Origin: G963663315 sp965231905 | Lineage (GTDB): Bacteria; Pseudomonadota; Gammaproteobacteria; Arenicellales; Poriferihabitantaceae | Direction: 5' to 3' | NCBI GenBank assembly: GCA_965231905.1 | Contig: CBDDOO010000002.1 | Span: forward strand, 62,001-126,000 | Length of the DNA: 64,000 nt | Part shown: piece by piece, positions 1-9,532 of the stretch | Numbering within the stretch: position 1 is the stretch's first letter | Layout: each line of letters opens with the position of its first letter | Made by a program: the position numbers and the translations under genes | The notes under the pieces: model-generated | Told to the model about the DNA's origin: nothing | The model's database searches: none | The model's input: the letters and a program-made list of their open reading frames with translations, nothing else

Positions 1-1
1 A

Positions 2-760
2 ATCCCGATAGAACAATTACAACGAGGCGAATACCAGCCTCGGGTTCGGATGGACCAGGAAGCCCTGGTGGAATTGGGCAACTCCATCCGGTCGCAGGGC
101 GTGCTGCAGCCGCTGCTGGTCAGACCGAAGGGAAAAGACCGTTATGAAATAATTGCCGGGGAGCGCCGCTGGCGCGGGGCCCAGTTGGCCGGATTGCAGA
201 CTGTGCCCGCTGTCATTCGTGAGGTCGAAGACAGAACCGCGATGGCGGTGGGGTTGATCGAAAACATACAGCGGGAAAATCTGAACGCGGTTGAGCAGGC
301 CAGAGGTTACCATCGACTGCTTGAGGAGTTTGGATTGACTCATCAGGAAGCCTCCGACGCGGTCGGATGCTCGCGCGCCGCGATTACCAATTTGCTGCGG
401 TTATTATCACTGCACCCGGATGTGCAAAAGATGCTGGAAGAAGGGCTGCTGGACATGGGGCACGCCCGCGCCCTGCTGGGGTTGGCGGAAGCGGACCAAC
501 CCCGGGCCGCACAAACCGTGGCGAGCAAAAAACTTTCGGTTCGCCAAACCGAGCAGTTGGTGAAATTAATCAACCGGCCGGTGGTTCACGAGGATCCCAA
601 AAGCAGGCAAGCCACCGCCGACATCAGACTTCTTGAAGAGGATCTGTCGAAAAAACTGGGCGCGAAAGTCGATATACGACACAGCGCGAAAAAGGGCAAA
701 CTGATTATTCATTACCATTCTCTGGACGAACTGGATGGTATTCTGGAAAAGATAAAATAG
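2..760 (+). CDS. parB: Chromosome-partitioning protein ParB, 3' part
   Basis: ParB/Spo0J family CTPase clamp that binds parS sites near the origin and works with ParA in chromosome segregation. The gene runs in from the left edge: codons are open from base 2 (IPIEQLQRGEYQPR, the conserved N-terminal motif), so the ATG at 50 is an internal Met, not the start. 252 residues are present, and about 30-40 are probably missing compared with typical ParB of about 285. Visible parts are the ParB/sulfiredoxin-type nucleotide-binding domain with GERRWR (around residue 54), the ENIQRENLN segment, a helix-turn-helix (THQEASDAVGCSRAAITNLL), and a C-terminal dimerisation segment ending at K252. In many gammaproteobacteria parAB directly precedes atpI. 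Here atpI is 10 kb away. Confidence 0.95.
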   Translation: MPIEQLQRGEYQPRVRMDQEALVELGNSIRSQGVLQPLLVRPKGKDRYEIIAGERRWRGAQLAGLQTVPAVIREVEDRTAMAVGLIENIQRENLNAVEQARGYHRLLEEFGLTHQEASDAVGCSRAAITNLLRLLSLHPDVQKMLEEGLLDMGHARALLGLAEADQPRAAQTVASKKLSVRQTEQLVKLINRPVVHEDPKSRQATADIRLLEEDLSKKLGAKVDIRHSAKKGKLIIHYHSLDELDGILEKIK

Positions 761-804
761 CGGGCAGGAATCCACAACCGACATCCCTGGCGCCATCAAT
801 TCAA

Positions 805-833
805 TCGTAGGGGCGGGTCACTGTGCCCGCCCG
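805..833 (+). repeat. 29-bp interspersed GC-rich repeat, copy 1
   Basis: A 29-bp GC-rich sequence beginning TCGTAGGGGCGGGTC and ending TGCCCGCCCG. Its two GC-rich halves are partly complementary. An inverted copy with one mismatch lies at 61253-61281. The remainder of the 761-962 interval shows nothing else convincing. Confidence 0.75.
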
Positions 834-962
834 TGCAGGAACCGAAGGATCGGCAGGGCAAATGGCGCGAACAAGGCAAAAAACAGGAATTTTCCCGAAC
901 ATTCAGGAGAATCTGTTCTACAATTCAGGGGTAATAATGCCTGAACACTTGACAAGAATTCC

Positions 963-968
963 GGGAGG
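963..968 (+). promoter_or_regulatory. Shine-Dalgarno for the ATG at 979
   Basis: GGGAGG, ten bases before the ATG at 979. It is the only strong ribosome binding site ahead of the autotransporter reading frame, which begins with a GTG at 1092 that has no such site. A TTGACA at 949-954 with a weak GATTAC 17 bases downstream could be a promoter. If used it would start transcription near the repeat tract and remove this site, so I favour a promoter further upstream. Confidence 0.6.
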
Positions 969-978
969 ATCGATTACA

Positions 979-1091
<113 letters not shown>

Positions 1092-1095
<4 letters not shown>

Positions 1096-4000
1096 GGTGT
1101 CTGGCAGCGGCTTTTTTGTTCTTCTTTCCGTTGTTGCCCGGTCTGACCCCCGAAGCGCAGGCCCAGACCCAGCCGCAGGTCAATCTGTCGGTTTCAAGCG
1201 CAACAGTCACAGAAGGCGCCAGCGCTGTGACGATTACCGCCACGCGCAGCGAGGCCAATACCTCAGGCGCGACGCTGTCGATTCCGATTACGGTCAAGAC
1301 TTCCGGCGCCAGTGCGCAGGCGGCCGATTACACGGTGGCCAACTCCATCTCCATCGCCAATAACGAAAGCTCCGGAACAACGACATTTACGGTTACGGAC
1401 GACAGCGTCGACGAACCGCAAGAGACGGTCGTCATTGAACTTGGCACACCCCCGGCCGGCACCCGAAAGGGTTCTGCCGATGAAATCACGATCGAGATTG
1501 TGGATGACGACCCGACCGAAGTCTCCCTGGTCCGCGTCGGCCTGCCGCGCACGGGCAGTGGCCGAGAGGGCAGTGGCGCGGTATCCGAAGGCGCCGTGAT
1601 TGAATTCACTGTAAATCTGTCGCGCCCCCTGATAGCGGGAGAAGTGATTGAAGTACCGTTATCGATCCATGGCATGGGCGTAACCCCTGCCGACTGGAAG
1701 CTGGCGCAACGAGCCAGCACCCGTTCAGTCTGGCGCAACCACGGTGTCACCACTGAGCGCAAAGACACCGCCACCCCGAAGGTCAAATTCACAGGTCCCG
1801 GAGCGCAGACCGCGACCCTGGGATTGTTTCCTGTTCCAGACGACACCGATGAACCGGGCGGCGAGACTTACGTCCTCGCGCTGGGTCCGGATGACGCGAC
1901 CACGAACGGCTTTGACGCCACCGCCCGCGCCACCAATGTCGGCGGCGGCGCCGACCCGAGCGCCACCGCCAATACCATCACCGTCCACGTCAACGAAGAG
2001 CGTACTCACACCTTGTCGATCGCCATGTTCACCACTTCGGCCAATGAAGGCGCGTCCGGAGCTACCGCCACCTACCCGGTTAGTTTCCCCTTGGCGCCTG
2101 ACCGCATAAAATTTTACGCCAATGTCTGCGTCAGTGGCACAGCCACGTACGACACAGACTATCAACTGCGAGATTCGACCCCCAGCCGCCTGGATCTGGA
2201 TTCGAACGGCTGCGTCCGCGGCGGAGTGAAACTGTCTCTACCCAGGGGGGGGCCGCCCAGTCATTTCCACATCTTTCCGATCGGAGACCACGCAATAGAG
2301 TCGGACGAGACGATCATTCTGACTGTGAGCAGGCGTACCAGTGGTACAAGAAGCAAAATTACGCCCGCCGATGTTTTGATTGATTCTGCCAACAGCAGTG
2401 TAACCTTCACTCTGACCAACGACGACGACGGCAGTATCCCGGTGATTCCGGTCGTGACAATCGCCCCGACCACGGCGAATACTCCGATCACCGAAGGCAC
2501 GGCCGCCAGTTACACTCTGACCGCCACCCCGCCGCCGAGCGCCGCGCTGACGGTCAATCTGAATGTGGCGGATGTCGCCGGCAGCGACTTTATCGACGCC
2601 ACAGACGAAGGCGCGAAAACCGTCACCATCCCGACCACCGGAACAACCACGTATACAGTTGCCACCGTCAACGATAGTCGCGTATACGAAGCGGGCGGCG
2701 ATGTCACGGTGACGGTAGAGGACGATGACGCCAACCCGGTGACCTACACCGTGGGCTCCCCGGCGGCGGCCTCAATTATGGTAGAGGACAATGACAGCCC
2801 CATGGTATCTATGAGAGTCAGCGCCGAATCCGTTCCGGAAAACGGAGCCCTGACAGAAGCGACAATCAGAACCAATCGGGACCTGTCATCGGCCTTGATT
2901 GTTTCCTATGGCTTAAGTGGCTCCGCGACCTGCGGTACGGACTACACCCTGGCTGGCGCCGACTGCGCCGCCGCAACCGGGACCCTCACGCTACCGGCGG
3001 GAACGGAAGCGTTTACTGAGATTGAGCTTCCGGTCAGACTGATGGCCGACTCGGTGGACGACAACGGCGAAACCATCATTGTGACCCTGACGGCGGGTAC
3101 GGACTACGCATTGGGCGCGGACAGGGTATACACCGCCACGATCTACGATGATATCGGAGACGCTACCTTTGTGATCGACGGCAATCCCCATGTAGGTGAA
3201 ACCGTGACCATCCAGCGTACTCAATCAGACCCGGACGGTGATAGCGCCCCCGATTCGTACAGCTGGAGCTGGAAGGCCGACCCGGACGATGAGAACACGG
3301 ATTGGGAGGTCATTTCAGGGCAGACCACAACCGCCCTGGTGGTGACGAACGAGTGGTTGGGGGATTACCTGCTGGCCGATGTCCGTTATTCTGATGGCGA
3401 CGGCTACCCGGAAACAGTCAGTACCGCCCCGTTCGGCCCGATCATCGAACCGCCGCCGTTGCCGGTTCTGACCCTGACCGGCGGAAGCCCGATCAACGAA
3501 GGCGAAGCGGCGCGATTCACGGTAACATCGAGCCTTCCGGCGCCGGCGGGCGGACTGGTGATTAGCCGCGATCTGAAAGCCAGCGTGTTTCTCGACCGTA
3601 CCCGGCTCGCCTCGAACAGCAACGGCGTCTGGACGCTGGCGGCCGGGCGAACCAGCGCGGTCTTTACGGTGCCGACCGTATGCGATGCCGCCAGGCGATC
3701 AGAAGACCCGATTACAGTGACCTTGAGAGCCGCCAGTTCGTATTCCTTAAGCGACCCGCCGCCCTCCGCTACCGTACAGGTCAACGACCAGGATCGTTGT
3801 CGAACCATTGCCCCGCCCTCCTTGTCCGGGCCGACCTTCGGCGCACAAACGATCCCCGACCAGAACTGGACCCGTGGACAAGAGATTGCCGCATTGCAAT
3901 TCCCGCAAGCGAGCGGCGGAACCGGAACCCGGACCTACACCCTGAACCCGGCGCCGCCGTCCGGTATATTATATGACGCTGGCGCGTACCGACTGAGCGG

Positions 4001-5507
4001 AACCCCGGCCCAGGCGCTGGAGCAGACCCGATACGCCTGGATTGTCACCGATGGAAACGGAGCCACCGCCACCCTGCCCTTTACCATTACCATCACCGAT
4101 GTAGCCGAACTGCGCATCCAGGACGCGGTCAGAAGCGCCTTATCGGCGCTGGCGCGGCGTTCCCTGTCGAGCGCGATCACCAACATCAGCGCCCGCTTTG
4201 CCGACCTCAGTGGTTCCGGCCTGACCCTGGCCGGTCATGCGATGCCGTTGAATGCAACGCCCAGGGAAAGGCTGGCAACCGAAGAAGCGTGTCGGTTGCA
4301 GCAAAGCCAGAGCGGATGGAACCGACCCACAGCGTCCCGCCCGGACTGTGTCTATACCAGCCAGGGATTACGATCCGCCGAACTGCTGACTTCCAGCGAC
4401 TTCTCCTTCATGCTGGGCGCGTCCGACACACAATCCCCGCAGACCCCGCGCTGGTCGCTGTGGGGACGGGGAGACCGCGGCAGTTTTGCCGGAGGCGAAC
4501 CACAGGGCCGCTATGACGGACAGATGCGCGGCGGCTGGCTCGGCCTGGACGCGCGCGCCGGCGCCTGGGTTGCGGGACTGGCCTTCTCGCGCAGTGAAGG
4601 CGAAGCGAACTATCATACAGAAGCAGACCGGGGAGGACTGGAAACCACCCTGAACGGAATCTACCCGTATGGCCGCTGGACCCTGGACAACGGCCTTGAA
4701 ATCAGAGCGGTACTGGGAAGCGGAGACGGCGAAGCGCGGCATACTCCCGAAGACGGCGCGTTACAGACCTCGGACCTGTCCATGCGCCTGGGTTCACTGG
4801 GACTGCGCAAGGAACTGGAGCCGAGGGGCAAGATACAACGAGCGTTTCGACTGGACGCGAGTCACGCATCGCTCAAGACGCAAGAGGGGACCGAGCTCCT
4901 GCACGGATTGACGGCGGACAGTTGGCGTGTTCGCGCCGGATTGGAAATATCGCGCAAGCTGGTATTACCCGACCAGATTGAATGGCAGCCGTTCCTGGAA
5001 GTGGCGGCGCGCAAGGACGGTGGAGACGGACTGCGAGGAGAAGGGATTGAACTGTCGGGTGGAGTGCGGTATCACAGGCCGGGTCTGTCGGTTGAAGCGA
5101 AAGGACGTTATCTGGCGGCGCACAGTGAATCGCAGACAAGAGAATCGGGATTCAGCGTCACTGTACGCGGTGGCGAAGGAGCGGGCGGGCGCGGGCTGTG
5201 GTTTGCGCTGCAACCGCATTGGGGCGCCAGCGCTACCGCCGGAGCGTTATGGGACGATGCCATGCCGCAGATACAGGATTCATCCAACATCGCCCTGGAC
5301 GCCCGCATCGGATACGGGCTGAGTCGGTCGAACGGCATCCTGACGCCGTTCGTGTCGGCGGGTCTGGGCGAACAACGAACCGTTCGGCTCGGAAGCCGCT
5401 TCGAGTCTTCGGCAGGTTTGAGCGTGGAACTGGTCACAGAGCATATCGAAGATACAGACCCGGACCCCGGCTCTGCGCTGAAACTGAACCTGCGGTGCCG
5501 ATTCTAA
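1092..5507 (+). CDS. Calx-beta repeat autotransporter (type V secretion)
   Basis: 1471-residue predicted surface protein. Residues 1-25 form a Sec-type signal (hydrophobic core AAAFLFFFPLLPG, then QAQ). Several Calx-beta-type modules follow, for example VNLSVSSATVTEGASAVTIT near residue 30 ending in EITIEIVDDD, and later copies with EGTAASYTLT and VEDNDSP. A putative Ig-like (He_PIG-type) segment with TIPDQNWTRGQEI and YRLSGTPAQ lies near residues 920-1000. The last 400 or so residues have autotransporter beta-barrel character: WSLWGRGDRGSF, alternating aromatic and glycine strands, and a terminal RCRF with final Phe. The only start in this frame is GTG 1092, with a stop upstream at 942-944 and no ribosome binding site. 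Expression is likely controlled by the (GCCA)24 tract. Function is probably adhesion or cell contact; the ligand is unknown. Confidence 0.85.
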
Positions 5508-5602
5508 AATTAAGGAAGGTTTCCATGAACAAGCGCGACCGTCCCTGTCCTGCCCGCCCGACGCAAAATCCCGGATTGTGCAAGTCCAGAGCGTCATTTT
5601 TA

Positions 5603-5632
5603 TTGGAAATAAAGAACAATGTAGTATAAAAT
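5603..5632 (+). promoter_or_regulatory. Candidate sigma70 promoter for the methyltransferase gene
   Basis: TTGGAA at 5603-5608, 16 bases, then TATAAAAT at 5625-5632. The -10 element sits at the centre of the palindrome at 5611-5648, so a protein bound to the palindrome would block RNA polymerase. Predicted start of transcription is near 5637-5640, about 20 bases before the ATG at 5659. Confidence 0.5.
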
Positions 5633-5648
5633 AACTACATTGTTCTTT
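5611..5648. promoter_or_regulatory. Perfect 15-bp palindrome (probable operator) before the methyltransferase
   Basis: AAAGAACAATGTAGT at 5611-5625, an 8-base spacer ATAAAATA, then ACTACATTGTTCTTT at 5634-5648: a perfect 15-bp inverted repeat. It overlaps the proposed -10 box and ends 10 bases before the methyltransferase ATG. It is AT-rich, and no run of T follows it on the plus strand, so a rho-independent terminator for the autotransporter is less likely than an operator. Restriction-modification genes are often autoregulated through such sites, but the binding protein here is unknown. Confidence 0.6.
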
Positions 5649-5658
5649 AGGGTGTGTA

Positions 5659-8292
5659 ATGGGTTTTTCAATAAATTTTCCGGCAGAATTCGAGTCCGGT
5701 AACCGACGCCGGGTTTTGCGGCTACAGCTCGGGAAAAAGCATGATCAAATCGAAAGTAGTATTAAAAATACTTGCAGTGGCAGTTTACGGAAAATGCTGG
5801 AAGTCAAAAACTTTGAAGAGCTGAAAACAAACGCAAAAACCGAACAACTAAGCTTGAATGCCTACGCTTTACAAAAGATTGAAGGTTGTCTTAAAGAAAA
5901 CCCAAATAACCTCATTGAAGAGGCTGAGGGTACATATCGAGGGAAAACGGATGACTTTTTTCATCATCTTTTTCCCTATCTTGAAGCTTTTTCGCCGAAT
6001 TTCGTTACTACGCTCTGCAATGAATATGCGCCAGATGCGACGGTATTGCTAGATCCCTTTGGTGGACTGGGTACAGCCCCGTTTGCGTTTGCTGGTAATC
6101 ATAAGCAAGCATATTACTGCGAAATTAACCCGCTCATGCAACACATTGCAAAGCTCAAGTGCAACCTGCGCGAAACGACACAAAAAGACCGTGAGGATGC
6201 TTGTCCACGAATAAGGGAGTTGATAAACAATATAGAAGACCTTTTGAGCAACCATCAGATAGATGTTGGTCTACAGGCGAACTACAAAACTGCGTTCAAG
6301 GGTTCCAATTTTTTCTCTGATTTCACTTTGGATCAAACTCTCAGGTTTCGAACCTGGATTGATCAACTGTATAATCAAGACAAGATTCTAGCTGTTTGTC
6401 TTGAACTCAGCGTTTTGGCATCACTCGTAACAGCTTCAGAGATGCAAAGGGCTGGCGACTTAAGAAAAAAGAGAGTGTCAGAAAGGCAAAGAGTGTCATC
6501 GAATCTGTGCGATCATGTTGCGACCAAGCTTGCCAGCTTTGAGCAAGGTCTATTGTCGTTTGATACGTGGGGCGCCTCGCCTCGCTTGCTAACGGAAGAT
6601 TCCAGAACTCTCAACAATATCCCTACAGTCAATGCTGACGTTATCATTACTTCGCCACCCTACCTGAACGGAACGAATTATTTCAGAAATACGAAAATAG
6701 AGCTTTGGTTCATTAGAGTAATTCAGGGGAAAGATGATATAGGTAAATTGCGTGACAAAGCCATTACGGCAGGGATCAACGATGTGCGGGGGATCAGATC
6801 CAGACAAGCGCCACCAAGTGAAAGCTTCGCTGCACTAAAAAGCGCCCTTCACCAACTGGATAAGTGTGCATACGACCGGAGGATTCCCCAAATGATCAAA
6901 TGGTATGGTCACGATCTCAACTTGGCATTAAGTGGTTCTATAAAGCACCTGATACCAAATGGAGTTATTGCTGTAGATATCGGGGATTCTATTTACTGCG
7001 GTGTTTTGGTGCCAACAGATGCATTGGTAGAAGAGATATTAGCTAAAAATGGATGCCAACTGATAGATAATCTGGTTGTACGGAAACGAACCTCGCGGTT
7101 GGGTGCAGAAGTTAAGCAAGTATGTCTTGTCGCGAAAAAAAAACCTGTGTGGCAAACCAGAAAAAAAAGGAATCCCTATAGTAATGTTCTATGGTCTTCT
7201 TTCAAATCTGAGCTCCCACACAAAAAATTTCCCTTTTCCAAGAGAAACTGGGGGCATGCAAATCACTCACTTTGCAGTTATCAGGGAAAGCTTAAGCCGG
7301 CTATAGCAAAATTCCTGACAGACGCTTTTGTGCCAGAGGGCGGTTCAATGCTGGATCCGTTTTCTGGTGTAGGAACGATACCTTTTGAAGCAGCCTTACA
7401 AGGAAAATCAGCATTCGGATTTGATATTAGTCCGGCGGCAGTATCCATTAGCAAAGCCAAATTAAGTATCCCTCAAGAAGACCTCGTAGCTCAGTCACTG
7501 ACTAAATTAGACGCATACATCAAGGAAAACAAAAAGAACATCAAGATCAATTGCTGGACTCCTGACTTTAACAAAAGGTTGTCTGAGTACTATCACAGCG
7601 AAACGCTAAAGGAAATTTTATGTGCAAGAGATTGGTTCCATATAGCGAAGCCCTGGAATTCAACCGAGTCACTCCTTTTGGCTTGTTGTATGCATGTGCT
7701 TCACGGCAATCGACCTTACGCCTTGAGCCGTAGGTCGCACCCAATCACTCCTTTTTCTCCATCTGGAGACTATGAAGATAAATCATTGATTGAAAAGTTG
7801 AAGCAAAAAGTGGACAAGGCAATATCAGTACCCTATCCGTGCAATTTTTTGGAAGGAAAGGCATTCTTTCAAGATGCCACAGAAACATGGCCACTAGAAG
7901 TAGAAAATCTTGATGCAATCATTACCTCGCCGCCTTTCTATAATTCAACCCGGTTCTATTTAGCAAATTGGATACGGTTATGGTTTGCAGGTTGGAATGA
8001 GACTGACTTCAACCACCAACCAAATCGCTTCATTGACGAGAGACAGAAAGCCACATTCGATTGCTATGATAGCATTGTCCGGTCATCCAAAGAAAGATTA
8101 AAGTCTGATGGCATTCTGGTTCTCCACTTGGGGAAGAGCAAAAAGTGCGACATGGCCGAACACTTACTCAACAAGTCAAGATATTGGTTTTCCAATCATG
8201 AGATTTTTGGCGAATCGGTTTCGCACTGTGAATCACATGGCATCCGGGATAAAGGAGGGGTGACCGAGCATCAATACTTGCTCTTGTACTAA
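5659..8292 (+). CDS. Two-domain (tandem) SAM-dependent DNA methyltransferase
   Basis: 877 residues with two complete amino-methyltransferase cores in one chain. Core 1 has the AdoMet motif DPFGGLGT (132-139) and catalytic TSPPY (328-332). Core 2 has DPFSGVGT (563-570) and TSPPF (753-757). Each core has the AdoMet motif first and the catalytic motif about 190 residues later, the order of group alpha enzymes. SPPY/SPPF is typical of N4-cytosine and some N6-adenine enzymes. Fused double methyltransferases such as M.FokI modify the two strands of an asymmetric site, so this may be the modification arm of a type IIS-like system whose nuclease is the convergent HNH gene at 9522-10796. The gene is much more AT-rich than its neighbours, suggesting horizontal transfer. 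A Met at 5794 is an alternative start. Confidence 0.85.
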   Translation: MGFSINFPAEFESGNRRRVLRLQLGKKHDQIESSIKNTCSGSLRKMLEVKNFEELKTNAKTEQLSLNAYALQKIEGCLKENPNNLIEEAEGTYRGKTDDFFHHLFPYLEAFSPNFVTTLCNEYAPDATVLLDPFGGLGTAPFAFAGNHKQAYYCEINPLMQHIAKLKCNLRETTQKDREDACPRIRELINNIEDLLSNHQIDVGLQANYKTAFKGSNFFSDFTLDQTLRFRTWIDQLYNQDKILAVCLELSVLASLVTASEMQRAGDLRKKRVSERQRVSSNLCDHVATKLASFEQGLLSFDTWGASPRLLTEDSRTLNNIPTVNADVIITSPPYLNGTNYFRNTKIELWFIRVIQGKDDIGKLRDKAITAGINDVRGIRSRQAPPSESFAALKSALHQLDKCAYDRRIPQMIKWYGHDLNLALSGSIKHLIPNGVIAVDIGDSIYCGVLVPTDALVEEILAKNGCQLIDNLVVRKRTSRLGAEVKQVCLVAKKKPVWQTRKKRNPYSNVLWSSFKSELPHKKFPFSKRNWGHANHSLCSYQGKLKPAIAKFLTDAFVPEGGSMLDPFSGVGTIPFEAALQGKSAFGFDISPAAVSISKAKLSIPQEDLVAQSLTKLDAYIKENKKNIKINCWTPDFNKRLSEYYHSETLKEILCARDWFHIAKPWNSTESLLLACCMHVLHGNRPYALSRRSHPITPFSPSGDYEDKSLIEKLKQKVDKAISVPYPCNFLEGKAFFQDATETWPLEVENLDAIITSPPFYNSTRFYLANWIRLWFAGWNETDFNHQPNRFIDERQKATFDCYDSIVRSSKERLKSDGILVLHLGKSKKCDMAEHLLNKSRYWFSNHEIFGESVSHCESHGIRDKGGVTEHQYLLLY

Positions 8293-8336
8293 TGCCCTCT
8301 TTTTAAGCCTAGTAATCGGGCAGTTTCGTCGCTTAA

Positions 8337-9532
8337 GGAAAGTCTGAACAATACGAGTTTTGGGGATTTTGGGTAGTCATTTTTGTAAATCCGGGATATG
8401 AGTGGGTCTGAAAGACAGAATGGCCCGGAATCAGTGAGCGGGAGCGGGGAAATACAAGCATTCTCCCCCTCTTTTCATTTTTCAGGCGTACGTAGCCTGC
8501 AGTTTCAACCGCCTTTGTCTCAACAGTACTTTCTTCGCCATCACCAGATTGCTTAAGGCACAGGCCACAACCAGTCGATGCGTGTTCTTCTCCAGCCCCC
8601 GGTAACGAACCCGGGTAAAACCGAACTGCCGCTTGAGAATACCGAACTGATGTTCCACCTTCGACCGTATCCGGGACTTGGTTCGATTCTTCAAGCGCTC
8701 CTTCTCCGTCAATTTGCGGTAGCGCGTCCCCTTCGAATGAGTGAAATCCTTCGCCTCCGGCGCTACCTGTGAAATCACCGCCTTCTGACCCGTATAGGCC
8801 GAGTCTCCCCATACACGGGTCTCTTTCCCGTGCAGAAGTTCCGGCAGAACCTGTGAATCATGAACATTCGCCGGCGTAGCCACCACCGAATGAATCAGCT
8901 TGCTGCGACTGTCCACACCGATATGCGCCTTCATACCAAAGTACCATTGCTGCCCCTTGCGCGTCGAGTGCATCTGGGGGTCTCGTTTCTTCTCCCGGTT
9001 CTTGGTCGAACTCGGTGCGCAGATGATGCTGGCATCCACGATCGTACCCCGATTCACCTTCAGTCCGTTCTCACCCAAATATTCATTGACCAGTCCGAAC
9101 AATCGTTCCCCCAGGTTATGCTTCTCCATCAGATGACGAAACTTGCAGATCGTGGTCTCGTCGGGAGCCGGCTCCCGACCCAGGTCTATGCCCACAAACC
9201 GGCGCATCGACAACGAATCGTACAACGCTTCCTCGGCAGCCGGGTCCGAAAGACTGAACCAGTGTTGCAGAAAGTGAATCCGCAACATCCGGTCTATTCC
9301 AATCGGCCTGCGGCCTGCCCCTTGCGGTTTGGGATAAAAAGGCTCGATGACTGCATTCAACTCCACCCACGGAATGATTTGCTCCATCTCATCCAGAAAA
9401 CGCTCCTTGCGCGTCTGTTTCTTGTATTTGTCAAATCCAGCTTCGGAAAAAGTACTCTGGCGCATCGGAAATATCTCCAGTCAGTATGAAGTACAAAAAT
9501 TATACAATAGAAACTGATTAATCAGAGATTCC
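8337..9532 (-). mobile_element. IS5-family insertion sequence, 1196 bp, complete
   Basis: Ends: the left begins GGAAAGTCTGAACAATACG (8337); the right, read inward, begins GGAATCTCTGATTAATCAG (9532). They are imperfect inverted repeats. Both ends are flanked by the same TTAA (8333-8336 and 9533-9536), which fits the 4-bp YTAR target duplication of IS5 elements. The length is close to that of IS5 itself (1195 bp). The element landed in the 3' end of the HNH endonuclease gene: that gene now reads into the IS and stops at 9522-9524. Precise removal restores a longer HNH frame. Confidence 0.92.
8482..9465 (-). CDS. IS5-family DDE transposase
   Basis: 327 residues, full length for the IS5 group. 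Conserved N-terminal segments include RKERFLDEMEQIIPW and RRPIGIDRMLRIHFLQHW. The catalytic triad is D144 (TIVDASIICAPSSTKN), D221 (VWGDSAYTG) and E271 (SKVEHQFGILKRQFGF). The gene lies wholly within the element 8337-9532 and reads away from the HNH gene end of the IS. No frameshift is visible, so the element may still be active. Confidence 0.95.
   Translation of the reverse strand: MRQSTFSEAGFDKYKKQTRKERFLDEMEQIIPWVELNAVIEPFYPKPQGAGRRPIGIDRMLRIHFLQHWFSLSDPAAEEALYDSLSMRRFVGIDLGREPAPDETTICKFRHLMEKHNLGERLFGLVNEYLGENGLKVNRGTIVDASIICAPSSTKNREKKRDPQMHSTRKGQQWYFGMKAHIGVDSRSKLIHSVVATPANVHDSQVLPELLHGKETRVWGDSAYTGQKAVISQVAPEAKDFTHSKGTRYRKLTEKERLKNRTKSRIRSKVEHQFGILKRQFGFTRVRYRGLEKNTHRLVVACALSNLVMAKKVLLRQRRLKLQATYA

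Noticed and set aside
5611..5648. Rho-independent terminator of the autotransporter
   Set aside because: Strong hairpin, but AT-rich and without a following T run on the plus strand; overlap with a -10 box favours an operator.
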